Source: Hemerocallis citrina (Eukaryota; Streptophyta; Magnoliopsida; Asparagales; Asphodelaceae). From it: 64,000 bases of DNA. The notes below the pieces were generated by a model. That model did no database searches and was not told where the DNA came from. It worked only from the letters and a program-made list of their open reading frames with translations. The position numbers and the translations under genes are program-made. Below, piece after piece: positions 9,945 to 19,868 of the stretch (positions within the stretch are counted from its first letter, which is position 1; each line of letters opens with the position of its first letter). The stretch spans positions 170,053,456 through 170,117,455 of the forward strand of contig CM030363.1 in assembly GCA_017893485.1 (NCBI GenBank). The letters are read 5' to 3'.

Positions 9945-11222
9945 ATGGCCGAGGTATCACTGTTGAGATTTTGGACAAGCCCTTTCTGTGCAAGAGTAGA
10001 GCTTGCTCTGCAATTGAAGGGAGTATCATATGAAGTGATCGAAGAGAATGTGGAACTGGTTCATCAGCATAACCCGATATTCAAGGAAGTTCCGGTTCTC
10101 CTCCATAATGGTACGCCCATCATTGGGTCCATGACTATTGTTGAGTACGTTGATGAAGAATGGGGTGGCCGGCATGCGATAATGCCAAAAGACCCTTACG
10201 AGAAGGCCCATGCTCGCTTCATTGCCAAGTTTATCGATGACAAGGTTATTTAAATACTTTACATTTTTTCTTCTCATACATATATCAAGAATTCCCTGCT
10301 ATGTTTTTCATTATATATGGAGTTGGATCATCCAAAATTGCTTTGAATGATCATTTTGTTTCCAATTTTACATGAAAATTGCAGATTTTTGTTTCTCCTA
10401 CAGTAAAATAAAAAAAATTGCAGTATAATTAAAGCTCTTGTGAACTGATAAATATCAGGACATGTCCCATATTCTGATAATATGTGAGAAGGAGAAACAA
10501 GTTCTTTCTAGCAAGTTTTCGTTATAAAAGCATTAATTCAATACATTTTTCAGTTGTTATGTTTTAATCTTACTGGTGGATGAACGGCTGACCCAAAATT
10601 GTACTCTTCAATAAAATAAAATTATTTTATTTAAAATAACATTTAAAATAACATTTAAATGATCCTAATAGGTAAAAAATAACATTTAAAATAACATTTA
10701 AAATAGCATGACATAAAATAACATTTAAAATAGCATGACATAAAAGTGATCGAATGAAACGAGGAGATTTTACAAAATAAATTTATATATAAATAGAAAA
10801 TTATTGATCGAAAATATATAGAATCTTTAATGCTTGTTTTTCTTGTTGCTCAGTGCATTCCTACTCTGCGCAACTCATTCTGGAGCGAAGGGGAGATGAA
10901 GAAGACAAACATGGAGCTGGCCAACGCAAACCTGACCATTCTAGAGAAAGAGCTCAAAGGGAAGAAATTCTTTGGCGGCGACTCCATTGGCTACCTTGAT
11001 ATCGCAGCAGCCTATGTCGCGTACTGGGTTAGTGTGTTCGAAGAGGTTTCAGAGGTAACCGTTTTCAAGAAAGAGAACCACCCGGCTCTCTGGAATTGGT
11101 CTCTGGAGTTTGTGAACTCAGAAGCCGCCAACAAGTGCTTGCCTGACAGAGCAAAAATGGTGGTTTTCTTTGACAGCATTAAAGCGAACATGAAGAACCA
11201 TTATGTCAAGCCTGTGGTTTAA
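9945..11222 (+). CDS. Glutathione S-transferase, tau class (two exons)
   Basis: Exon 1 is 9945-10244 (100 codons) and exon 2 is 10854-11222 (122 codons plus stop), total 222 residues, the normal length for plant tau GSTs. The single phase-0 intron falls after the FIDDK motif, the usual tau position. Residues 1-78 form the thioredoxin-like N-domain, with the catalytic-site Ser12 in [16 protein letters not shown] and VEYVDEEW follow. The C-domain has [17 protein letters not shown], the conserved folding motif. Tau GSTs are cytosolic and join glutathione to electrophiles such as herbicides and stress products. Odd features: the usual Glu-Ser of the glutathione site is Gly61-Ser62, and the loop that normally carries a Lys (NKS) appears shortened. 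It is the only intact-looking host gene here. Confidence 0.93.
10245..10853 (+). other. Intron of the GST gene
   Basis: Begins AAG|GTTATT and ends TTGCTCAG|TGC. It is 609 bp, AT-rich, and contains a short tandem repeat at 10618-10745. Confidence 0.88.
10618..10745. repeat. AT-rich tandem repeat in the GST intron
   Basis: Repeated aaaataacattt units, including two adjacent copies of a longer unit with aatagcatgacat. This is recent local duplication. Confidence 0.75.
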
Positions 11223-11262
11223 AGCATGTATACATGTGTGGGAAAAAACTTTGAGGAAAGTG

Positions 11263-11268
11263 AATAAA
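11263..11268 (+). terminator. Polyadenylation signal of the GST gene
   Basis: AATAAA, 41 bases after the stop codon. TTGT- and T-rich sequence follows. Confidence 0.6.
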
Positions 11269-11468
11269 TTGTTCGTGTTGCCGGGGAGAGTTATGCGATG
11301 CTTTTCTTAAATTTGTTCTATTAGCTTGTATCGTGTTTACTTATTTCGAATTGAATGTTATCATTGTTGCTTATAATTTTATTGTTGTGTAGATGCTAGT
11401 AGTACAAGTTTTGCATTACTGATAAATGATTTTCTTGCTTGAAACCCCAGAAGATTCATTAAAACATT

Positions 11469-11570
11469 ACTAGTAATATGCATGTGCAATGTACGTTATA
11501 ATCTTTTTTTTTAATAGACTAAATAATAAGACGTAATCTGACCTCGAACCTGAGACATCACTTTACTCAT
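11469..11570 (-). repeat. Helitron-like 3' end, minus orientation
   Basis: Starts a|ctag then taatatgcatgtgcaatg, a T-run, and cctcgaacctgagacatcac. This is the reverse complement, with changes, of 8971-9080. The order CTAG then palindrome then T-run is a Helitron 3' end read backwards. Confidence 0.45.
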
Positions 11571-11675
11571 ACATACTTTCTTACAAGTTATCCATAGTGG
11601 CATAAACTTTTATTTTATATGAGTGACACTTTGTAAATAATTATGTCGTAAAATAATTGGAATATTGAGGGTATC

Positions 11676-11868
11676 TGAAGAAAATAATTTTGGAAAAAAT
11701 AATTCTTATTCTTCTTGTTATTTTTCCTTTGCTGTATACATCTATATATAGAAAGACATTCTTGGAGAAGAAGAAAAGAGATTGAGAAAAGATTGGGGAG
11801 ATGAGAGATTTGGGGAATCCGTTTCCTATATATTAGGAAACAGAATATACAATTGCTATATTTCAACA
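11676..11868 (-). repeat. 3' LTR of the Copia element
   Basis: Starts TGAAGAAAAT and ends TTTCAACA on the plus strand. It matches 16180-16372 closely. The purine tract (complement of ctctccctcaag, 11869-11880) lies just inside. Confidence 0.93.
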
Positions 11869-11876
11869 CTCTCCCT

Positions 11877-13161
11877 CAAGTTGGTGCATAGATATCGAAC
11901 ATGCCCAACTTGTCAACAAATTTCAAGAATAGTCGAGTCGAAACAGCCTTGGTTAGGATATCTGCGAGTTGATCTTCTGACTTCACTTTGGATATCTCAA
12001 TAACTTTCTCATCTAATTTTTCTTTGATGAAGAATCTGTCCACCTTATATGTTTCGTCCTATCATGCTGAACTGGATTAGCCGCAATATCACATGCCGCT
12101 TGACTGTCACAATACACCTTCATAGGTTCCTTTGGACCATAGCCTAAGTCCTGCAATAGAAGTTTCAACCATAAAGCTTCTGTTATACTCAAAGCTACTC
12201 CGCGATACTCAGCCTCTGCACTAGAACGTGCAACAACATTTTGCTTCTTGCTCCTCCATGTAACTAAATTTCCTCCAACAAAGGTGAAATATCCTGAAGT
12301 GGAGCGCCTATCGATTATAGATCCTACCCAATCAGCATCAGTATATGCCTCAACCTTCAAGTGACCATGTTTCGCAAATAAAACTCCTTTTCCTGGGGCT
12401 GACTTAATGTATCTCATAATTCTCATTACTGTGTCCATATGTTGTTCCCGAGGTGCATGCATAAACTGACTTACCACACTTAAAGCATATGACAAATCTG
12501 GCCGTGTATGTGCAAGATACATTAGTCGTCCAACCAATCTCTGATATCTTTCCTTATCACAAGGCACTTGATCAGCTTCGTTGCATAGTTTTAGTCCTTC
12601 TTCCAATGGTGTACTAATCGGTTGACACGCGGACATTCCAGTTTCCTTCAATAAATCGAGAGCATATTTTCTTTGAGAAAGAAATATCCCCTTTCTTGAG
12701 CGAGAAACTTCAATACCAAGGAAGTATCTCAAAGGACCAAGATCTTTCATTTCGAACTCTTGTGACAAGTAGTTCTTTAATGCCTTCATCTCCTCAGGAT
12801 CATCTCCAGTTACTATCATATCATCAACATAAATAATGAGAGCAGTAATTTTACCTTCTTTCCTTTTTAGGAATAGAGTATGATCAGAATTACTATGATC
12901 GTATCCGAATGTCCTCATTGATTTTGTAAATCTCCCAAACCAGGCTCTTGGCGACTGCTTCAGTCCATACAATGCTTTATTCAGACGACATACTTTGTTG
13001 CTGTGTTGGACTGGTCTGTTCGACCCTGGTGGAAGATCCATATAGACTTCTTCTGTCAATTCCCCATGCAAAAATGCATTCTTCACATCAAATTGCTCCA
13101 ACGGCCAGTCAAGATTTGCAGCAAGTGACAGTAGAACTCGAATAGTGTTGAACTTTGCCAC
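11877..13161 (-). pseudogene. Copia reverse transcriptase and RNase H
   Basis: The open stretch 12013-13161 (382 residues) begins at AKFNTIRVLL and keeps the RT palm motif FDVKNAFLHG (Asp25) and active site YVDDM (111-115). RNase H follows with DADWVGSIIDRRSTSGY, SSAEAEYRG, and CDSQAA near the end. A one-base shift near 12035 moves the last residues (VDRFFIKEK, then ADILTKA) into another frame, which runs to a stop at about 11877 beside the polypurine tract. RT copies the element RNA and RNase H removes it. Apart from the shifts, all catalytic residues are present. Confidence 0.9.
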
Positions 13162-13595
13162 AGGTGCAAATGTTCATAATCAATTCCATAAGTTTGAGTG
13201 TACCCTTTGGCAACCAGCCTTGTCTTGTACCGCTCTATCGAACCATCCGATTTATATTTCACTGTATAAATCCATCTGCATCTTACTGGCTTCTTCCCTA
13301 CTGGCAGCTTGACTATCTCCCAAGTCTCATTCTTCTTCAAGGACTTCATCTCCTCATCCATAGCTGCTTTCCACCTTGGATCGGCTAAGGCTTCCTGCAC
13401 ACTGTTAGGAATAGATACAGCAGATAATTGATTCACAAATGACTTATTTGATTCAGACAATCGGTGAGTGGACACATAATGACTCATGGGATATTTGGCT
13501 TTACTAGTGGGATTAGGCTCGTAAGTGGGTTTTGGGATACCTCTAGTAGTACGGTTTGGAAGTTCTCTTCTTGGAGCTTCGGACAGCGATGACGA
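13083..13595 (-). pseudogene. Copia pol, N-terminal part of reverse transcriptase
   Basis: The region 13083-13487 has AMDEEMKSLKKNETWEIV and VRCRWIYTVKYKSDGSIERYKTRLVAKGYTQ, the start of Copia RT. After YGIDYE the frame is lost by a one-base deletion near 13178; the expected FAPVAKF continues in the frame of the next piece. A lone TAA at about 13593-13595 separates it from the integrase piece, although the frame is the same. Confidence 0.88.
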
Positions 13596-14723
13596 TTAGT
13601 TTTGGGGTTCTACTGGAAGTAGAGATAAATCTGATGGTACTGGTGGTGAAGATGGTTCAGATGGTGCTTGTGGTGGAGATAGCTCATCTTCATGGAGGTT
13701 CGGCACTGACTGCAGATCTTCGTGGAAATTTTCTTCCTCAGCCAACAAGTCTTCATTCGAGTGATCGTCATTACTTACATCCTGATTTTCTCCCCTTATA
13801 TCTGATTGTTCAGTTTGAATAGTAACCACTTCATCATAGGCAAGAGTTTGAACTTCACTTCGGTACTCTCCCTGAAGTTCAACCTCAGAGGAAAAATACA
13901 TCTCATCTTCATGGAACACCACATCCATAGTCACAAACATCTTTTGAGTTGGTGGGTGATAGCACCGATACCCTTTCTTATTATGTGCATATCCCACGAA
14001 AACACAGCGGACAGCTCGAGGAGTTAACTTATTGCATTCATGTTGATGAAGATGAACAAATACAACACACCCAAACACACGAGGTGGCAAGTTGACGACT
14101 TTTGGTGCATTCACAGCTTCAGTTAATGCTTGAAATGGTGTGAGGAAGTTTAGGATATTAGAGGAAACTCGGTTAATTAAGTATGCAGTAGAAGCAAGGG
14201 CTTCTCCCCAATAAATGAGTGGCATATTCCCATGGATGAGAGAAGCACGGACCACTTCAAGCAAGTGTCTATTTTTCCTTTCTGCAATCCCATTCTGTTG
14301 AGGTGTATACGAGCATGTAGTCTGATGAACAATTCCGTGTTCCACCAAATATTGTTGCAGATTTGAACTCAGGTATTCTCTGCCATTATCACTCCTAAGA
14401 ACTTGAATCTGTGATTTATACTGAATCATAACATGCTGGTGAAATTTCTGAAACAAACCACTAACTTCACTTTTCGACTTCATCAAACAAATCCAGGTCA
14501 TACGGGTACAGTCTTCAATAAAGATCACAAACCATTTGGCTCCTCCAAATGTAGTGGTTTTGGATGGACCCCAGACATCAGAATGAATAATCATAAAAGG
14601 TAGGGAGCTTTTACTTGGACTTGGAGGAAAAGAGGCACGATGACCTTTTGCGAGTTCACACACATCACACCGAAAGGCAGATATATCCAACTTCAAAAAT
14701 AAACTTGGAAATAATTTCTTCAA
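13596..14723 (-). pseudogene. Copia integrase, catalytic triad intact
   Basis: This 375-codon stretch starts inside the zinc domain (CDVCELAK; the HRRLGH half lies just upstream). The catalytic residues are Asp49 (HSDVWGP), Asp112 (RSDNGREY) and Glu148 (NGIAERKN), with 35 residues between the last two as in retroviral integrases. GYRCYHPPTQK and an acidic, proline-rich linker form the C-terminus. It inserts the cDNA. A TAG near 14761 separates it from the protease piece, so only one base change breaks the frame there. Confidence 0.92.
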
Positions 14724-14762
14724 ATAACCAAAAGGAGCATGCCCTAGACGTCGATGCCATAG

Positions 14763-15338
14763 CTAAATATCTGATTTCTTCTTCTCATCTTCGGATCCTT
14801 CCACACTTAGAGCTTGAGTCAACTTGCTCGAACATTCAGATTTTAAATCCAGGTAATAGAGCTTCCCGTGCCTAACTCCATAACCAATCGTCTTGCGAGT
14901 CCGAATATCCTTAAACATGCAATGGGAAGGCCAAAAGACTACAATACAATATAAGGCAGTAGTTATTTGAGCAACAGATAATAGGTTGAAATTCAAGGAT
15001 GACACAACTAGGGCAGTATCTAAGGTTAGGTTGTTTGTGAGATATATGGTACCCTCGCCAGTAACAGTGGCAGGATCACCATTGGCAGTGGACACAGTTG
15101 ATTTAGTGGATGGTTGAAAATTTTGAACTTGTCTAGAATCAAAAGTCATATGGTCGGTAGCACCCGAATCAATTATCCATGCACTATTCATAACAGAAGC
15201 AGAAATATTAAATACCTTATCATCATTACCTGCAGCTGTGACTAATGTAGAGGCGAGTTCAATACTCTTCTCAGCTCTATCAGTTTGTCCCATGGTAGCG
15301 GCACAAAGGAGAAAAACAATGGATCTAATCTTCAGCAA
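14763..15338 (-). pseudogene. Copia protease and pre-integrase region
   Basis: The active-site motif DSGATDHMT has Asp57. It is preceded by DKVFNISASVMNSAW and followed by STANGD, then LSVAQIT and HGKLYYLD, which are the usual protease-to-integrase landmarks. The ORF begins about 50 residues before the protease and lacks the Gag zinc knuckle (CxxCxxxGHxxxxC) expected just upstream. The first methionines lie within the foreign leader. The frame ends at a TAG immediately before the LWHRRLGH motif. Confidence 0.9.
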
Positions 15339-15339
15339 C

Positions 15340-16165
15340 CAATAGCAAACAACACAACTTGGTCAAGAACAGCTCCAAGTCTTCAACAACCAGCAAAAAG
15401 CAACAATTCCAGTAACTCCACAGCGGATCAAAACACCAAACACCGAGATCCAAATGCCAAACACAAGATCAAGATCCCTCCTTCTCAGATCAGCAAACAC
15501 ACAATTAACACGTGCACAAACTACATGCAAAGAAACCCAAGCAAAGAGACAGTAACAGCAACTAGTCAATGGCCGGCCAAGGGAGGCACACCGGCGACCA
15601 GGGGGCGGCGCGACGACGAGGCGTGAGGGGCAGGGCGGCGCTAGGAGGCATCGCTGGCGATCGAATAGGGAGGAAAGAGCTTATCGAGATTTGGGATTTC
15701 AATGGGTTCTGGCTGCTGTCGATCGAGAATAGAGCGGGGGTTTTGGGTGTCTGGGTGGCGGCGGAAGAGGAGGACGGTGCTGAGGAGTCGACGGGGGTGG
15801 TCGGAGGTGAGGAGCGTCAGGATGGTGAACGGGGAAGATGAACCAGTAATGGGTTTTGTGGATTTGGGTTTCTTTTTGGTTCTGTGGCTAATGTCGGGGA
15901 TCGAGGGGTGGTCCGGCGGCGCTAGGCGGAGGCGGCGCTCCACTAGCTGAAGTCGACGATCGGGGCGTGGCCGCCGGAGGGAGAGAGATTGGGGAAATTT
16001 AACAGTAAAGGGATTGGGCGAGAAAACGGCTGGCGAGCTCGATAGCAGCGAGGATCGGGGTCGATGAGGCGGTTCGGGGATCGGGGTTTGGTCGGTGTCG
16101 GATCTGGATGGAGGCGTCTGATCGCCTCCTTCTCTTCTTCTTCTTCAACTAGCCTAGATCTTGTT
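15340..16165 (-). other. GC-rich segment in place of gag in the Copia element
   Basis: On the minus strand this starts after the primer site with purine-rich leader, then GC-rich, proline- and arginine-coding sequence (15600-16110), then T/G-rich sequence with gtttttgc tracts (15340-15590), like a first exon followed by an intron or leader of a host gene. No gag capsid motif or zinc knuckle is present in any frame. The 100-codon ORF at 15641-15943 has no recognised domain. Base composition differs sharply from the AT-rich pol beside it. I infer capture or replacement of a host fragment. Confidence 0.55.
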
Positions 16166-16167
16166 AG

Positions 16168-16179
16168 GCTCTGATACCA
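16168..16179 (-). other. Primer-binding site of the Copia element
   Basis: The minus strand reads TGGTATCAGAGC immediately inside the right LTR, an exact match to the initiator tRNA-Met complement used by most plant Copia elements. Confidence 0.93.
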
Positions 16180-16372
16180 TGAAGAAAATAATTTTGGAGA
16201 AAATAATTCTTATTCTTCTTGTTATTTTTCCTTTGTTGTATACATTTATATATAGAATTACATTCTTGGAGAAGAAGAAAAGAGATTGAGAAAAGATTGG
16301 GGAGATGAGAGATTTGGGGAATCTGTTTCCTATATATTAGGAAATATAATATACAATTGCTATATTTCAACA
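16180..16372 (-). repeat. 5' LTR of the Copia element
   Basis: Same termini and length as 11676-11868. The minus strand contains ctatatataaatg (16243-16255), a TATA-type promoter signal. Confidence 0.93.
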
Positions 16373-16377
16373 GTATC

Positions 16378-17009
16378 ATGGTAACTAATAACAGTTGAGT
16401 AAATGAAAGGTTGGGATTAGATGGTTGATTATCTACAAATTACATATTGTATACAAATAACAACCCCAACTCTTCTTTATAAAATTAGAGATTAGAGATT
16501 TATCATACAAGAAATTGCTATACAAACCTTTTTGAAAAATTATCCCAGAAATGTATTTTAGTTGGTTATGATGTATAGTTTTACAATTATTGCATACTTT
16601 CCATTTAATAAAAATGTAGTATTATTTTAATTAAAGGGTAGAAATTTTTACATTTGTATTTTATCGAAGTAGTTTATTTAGAAATTTTTTGTCTAAAAAA
16701 AAAAATTATAACTTAACTGCTTTATAAAATAAAAGGGAACTCAGTATATGCAGGATGTTAAGTCCACAGGGTCTAATAAAAATCAACTCGGGGCTTAAAT
16801 ATATACACAAACCTAGCTGTTCCTTATATAAGGAGTTTTGAATTATGTGATCAATAATCTAAATTAAAGAAATAAAAAATCACTAAATTTGTTTTATTTA
16901 TTTATTTTAGCATAATCAGAGAAATCCCTCCTGGGTTTCATTAATAAGAGCTGAACAAAACAATGCAATTTGAAGTACAACATATAAGTACACGACGGTC
17001 ATCCCGCTA
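16378..17009. other. Intergenic AT-rich DNA; possible LINE or transcript 3' end
   Basis: No gene is supported. On the minus strand, sequence from about 17700 to 16920 (excluding the hAT element) ends with ttaatgaaacccaggagg followed by an A-rich tail (aaaataaataaataaaac, complement of 16893-16912). This resembles the 3' end of a retroposed transcript or LINE; no coding part was found. Confidence 0.3.
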
Positions 17010-17017
17010 CACAGAAG

Positions 17018-17521
17018 TAGCATTGGTATAAGTACCCGAAGCCCGGATCCGACCTGGACCCGGCATTAGACCGGAACTGACCTGGGCTATCCGGGTCCGG
17101 ATTCGGGTCCTAAAATGAGACTCATTGTACTTTCGGTTCCGGGTCCGGGTTCACTCAAAAGAGACCCGACCCAGACCCGTTAAAAAAATCCCAAAAAATC
17201 AACATAAAAATAACAATTCTATTCTCATCCATTCCCTCATTTCTCCTCAATTCTAAATCTTACTCTTCCAAACTCAAAATTCATGCCTTTTTCTTCTCTC
17301 CTCTATTCTAAATTCTCCACTCGCTGCCTCCTCTCGGCGCTTACACTCCTGCTGCTACCCGAACAGGTAGAAATATTTTAATAGGACCCGAACCCAGAAC
17401 CGAACCCGGTCCTCAAGGGTCCGGGTTCGGGTCCGGGTCTGGGTTCAGGTCCAATTTTTGGACCCGTCGGAGACCAGGTCCAGGTCCGGATAGTGAAGGA
17501 CCCGACCTGATATCAATGCTA
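17018..17521. mobile_element. Non-autonomous hAT element, 504 bp
   Basis: Flanked by a perfect 8-bp duplication CACAGAAG (17010-17017 and 17522-17529). The ends are inverted repeats TAGCATTGGTAT / TAGCATTGATAT. Both subterminal regions are packed with short gggtccgggttcgggt-type repeats on opposite strands, as in many hAT ends where the transposase binds. The middle is pyrimidine-rich and non-coding. No transposase is present, so it depends on one elsewhere. Confidence 0.88.
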
Positions 17522-17529
17522 CACAGAAG

Positions 17530-18021
17530 GGGCCATGAACCTCGTACGCTTCTGAACCCAAAATACATATCCCCAAAATAAACCCCACCTATCCTGTGAT
17601 ACCAAAGTGGCTACAATTCAACCTACAAAAGTATATCTATACAAAATAGCCATTAGTATGCACCCCAAGCCGTTCCCAAAAGGAGAAGTTGCCATCTCAC
17701 GTCCTCCCATGACCGCAAAAGGTAGGCGCCCTCACCCTGAACGTAAATATATCTCTCGAGTGGCCCCCCGAAGAGGAGGGTCTGATCCCATCCAGTGCAC
17801 TGGCCTCGTAGGTGGAAAATTCTGAAGCAACTAACATCAGCATTTTGTCAGAGACGTCGGCATTTTGTCATCTTGTGAGCCAAGGAGGTGGGTGCGAAAA
17901 TTTGAGCATATCAGATAGCTAGATTAGACGGGCGTGAAAATTGAGGTGATCAGACAACTCATGTCGAACAAAAGCATTGAGCTCCTTGGTTTTTATGATC
18001 TTGTTGTTTTGTGCCGAGCTT
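17530..18021. other. Unassigned DNA at the left edge of the large Tat element
   Basis: No gene is supported. The 72-codon ORF at 17607-17825 has no recognised motif. From about 17850 the sequence appears to belong to the promoter side of the Tat element, but I could not locate the LTR border. Confidence 0.4.
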
Positions 18022-18180
18022 GCTGAGATGGCGCCACGTGGACATGGTTTGGATACTGAGTTGGCATTACGTGGACTCAGTCTAGGCTACTGAGCTGGTG
18101 CCATGTGGACGTGGTCTAGGTTGCTGAGCTAGCGCCATGTGTACGTGGTTTGGATGCTAGGATGACACCACTTGGCCAGG
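18022..18180 (+). repeat. 34-bp tandem array with CACGTG/ACGTGG motifs
   Basis: Units start at 18022, 18056, 18090 and 18124, exactly 34 bp apart, each opening ctgag; a partial fifth follows. Most units contain an ACGTGG or CATGTGG core, related to the plant G-box. The array lies about 120-250 bp before a TATA-like site and so could act as an enhancer. Confidence 0.8.
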
Positions 18181-18182
18181 TG

Positions 18183-18421
18183 TACGTGGTCACGCTGTCA
18201 CGCAATCACGCGGCTGGGATTGCGCAACATGGACCATTGTCATACCGCCACGTGGCACATGCGGTTATAACAGTTGCGCACCCTCCTCTATATGTTCACC
18301 CCCTCTCTTTCACTTCTTCTCACTTACTATCATTTTCTTCAAGACTTTATCTCTCATCCGGAATCTTTCGCTCTCTAGGATCTCTTTTCCGTCGAAGTTC
18401 GCCGTCGTTTAGCCAGGTAAT
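18183..18421 (+). promoter_or_regulatory. Promoter and leader, copy A, of the antisense ORF
   Basis: Contains ccacgtggcacatgcgg, then ctctatatgttcacc (TATA-like, about 18289), a pyrimidine-rich leader (ctctctttcacttcttctcac), and ends AGCCAG|GTAAT, which looks like a 5' splice site. A diverged copy is at 22411-22625. The solo LTR 18422-22410 separates the two. Confidence 0.55.
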
Positions 18422-19544
18422 TGTAATCCCTGTTTTCTCAAATACATATTTTCTGAAAATGTTCTGTATTTTGACTAATTATAAATTCATTTTATTTTGA
18501 AATTGTTTCGGATCTTTTATTAAAGCATTTTCTAATCGAAAACTATATTTTTTTCGAATAATGGCATAACTTAATTTCTGTTCCTAATTGATCGGTTATT
18601 TGTATTTTTACTCAATTTAAATTTAAATGTGTTATTGCTATTTGGGTTATTTTGATAAATGTATATTTTATTATATAATCTTATTATTATTTTTATTATT
18701 ATTATCGTTATTGTTATTTTATCCTTGTGATTTTTACTATTGTTATTATTGTTATTATTAGTATTTTTTTTCTTTTTTTTTAAAATATACTTATTTAACT
18801 GTATCTTATTATTCGATTTGATGTATGTTGATATGCATATTTTAAAAACCTTATATTCTATTTAATTATTCTTAAACCCTATGCCCATTTGAAACCCTAT
18901 ATCCTCTTAATTAAACCCATAACACCTAATAACCCATTAAATTAACCCAAACCCATGACTTGAACCCGTTAGCTCCTACCAAACCCGCAACCCGTTGTGA
19001 TCCCCGCACCCATTATCACCCTTCATCTGCCATCTCTTTAAACCCAACCCTAATATCTATATGTTTCTTTTACCCCACTTATATATAAACCCACCTATTC
19101 ATCTACCCTATCAGCCGTCTTCTAAACACCTCCCGACCTTCGAACCCTACTCTTGTGCTCACCTCCTTCCTCCCCGGTGCTCCCCTGCCTCCCCTACGAT
19201 GACGCGCCACAGTCGCCAGCGACAGCCAGCAGCCCCCCTGTTGCCCCGCTCCTCCTGAGCGCCGCGCGACTACAGCGTCAGCCACCCCCAAGTGCCAGGC
19301 TGCGACCCCTGTCGCAACTACTCGATAGCAAAGACATAGCCATGACAGTCAGCCCACGACAGCAGAGTCACGACGCCGGAAGCACCACCCTATGATTCCA
19401 TCGACAATCCAGCAGCGTAGCCTCCCTGCGCAGCTCAGCCCCGCCGTCGTGCCACCCTGTGCGCAGCTCAATGCCAGTCCCTGAGCTTTCCTCCTCTTGC
19501 TCTTCCGATGCCAGAGCCAAGCTCTTCATGTGGCTGATTGGTTT

Positions 19545-19868
19545 GATCATAGCTTTGGTTTTGGGCTGTCGGATCTTCCTTGATCATCATGATCATGATC
19601 TCCATCTTTGCCTTTGATTGTGGACCATTCGATCTCCTTTGACCATCACGATCATGATGATCATCAATTTTCTTTGATCACAGCCGTTCGATCGATCGAT
19701 CTTGATCTTCATCATTATCTTCATCATCAAGGAGATCTGGCCGTCTGATCTGATCTGATCTGATCATCTTGATCTTGATCTCTTGATCCCAGCCGTTCGT
19801 TTGTGTTCGATATCTCGATCGTCTCCATCTTGTTCGCGATCAGTTGTTTATCTTGTTCATGATCATCT
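19545..19868. repeat. GATC-dense tract inside the solo LTR
   Basis: I count 24 GATC sites in about 320 bp, where about one is expected by chance. Many are in gatcatgatc, cgatcgatcgatc and ctgatctgatctgatc runs. The related LTR 25938-29377 lacks the tract, which partly explains its shorter length. Confidence 0.9.

Larger units (their letters stand above)
11676..16372 (-). mobile_element. Ty1/Copia retrotransposon with intact LTRs but no gag
   Basis: LTRs of 193 bp (11676-11868 and 16180-16372) are nearly identical and flanked by a perfect GTATC duplication (11671-11675, 16373-16377). The initiator-Met primer site abuts the right LTR and a polypurine tract abuts the left LTR. Protease, integrase, then RT and RNase H follow in Copia order on the minus strand. 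Close LTR similarity indicates a fairly recent insertion. Pol has two single stops and two frameshifts. Between primer site and protease, where gag should be, there is an unrelated GC-rich stretch (15340-16165). Confidence 0.95.
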
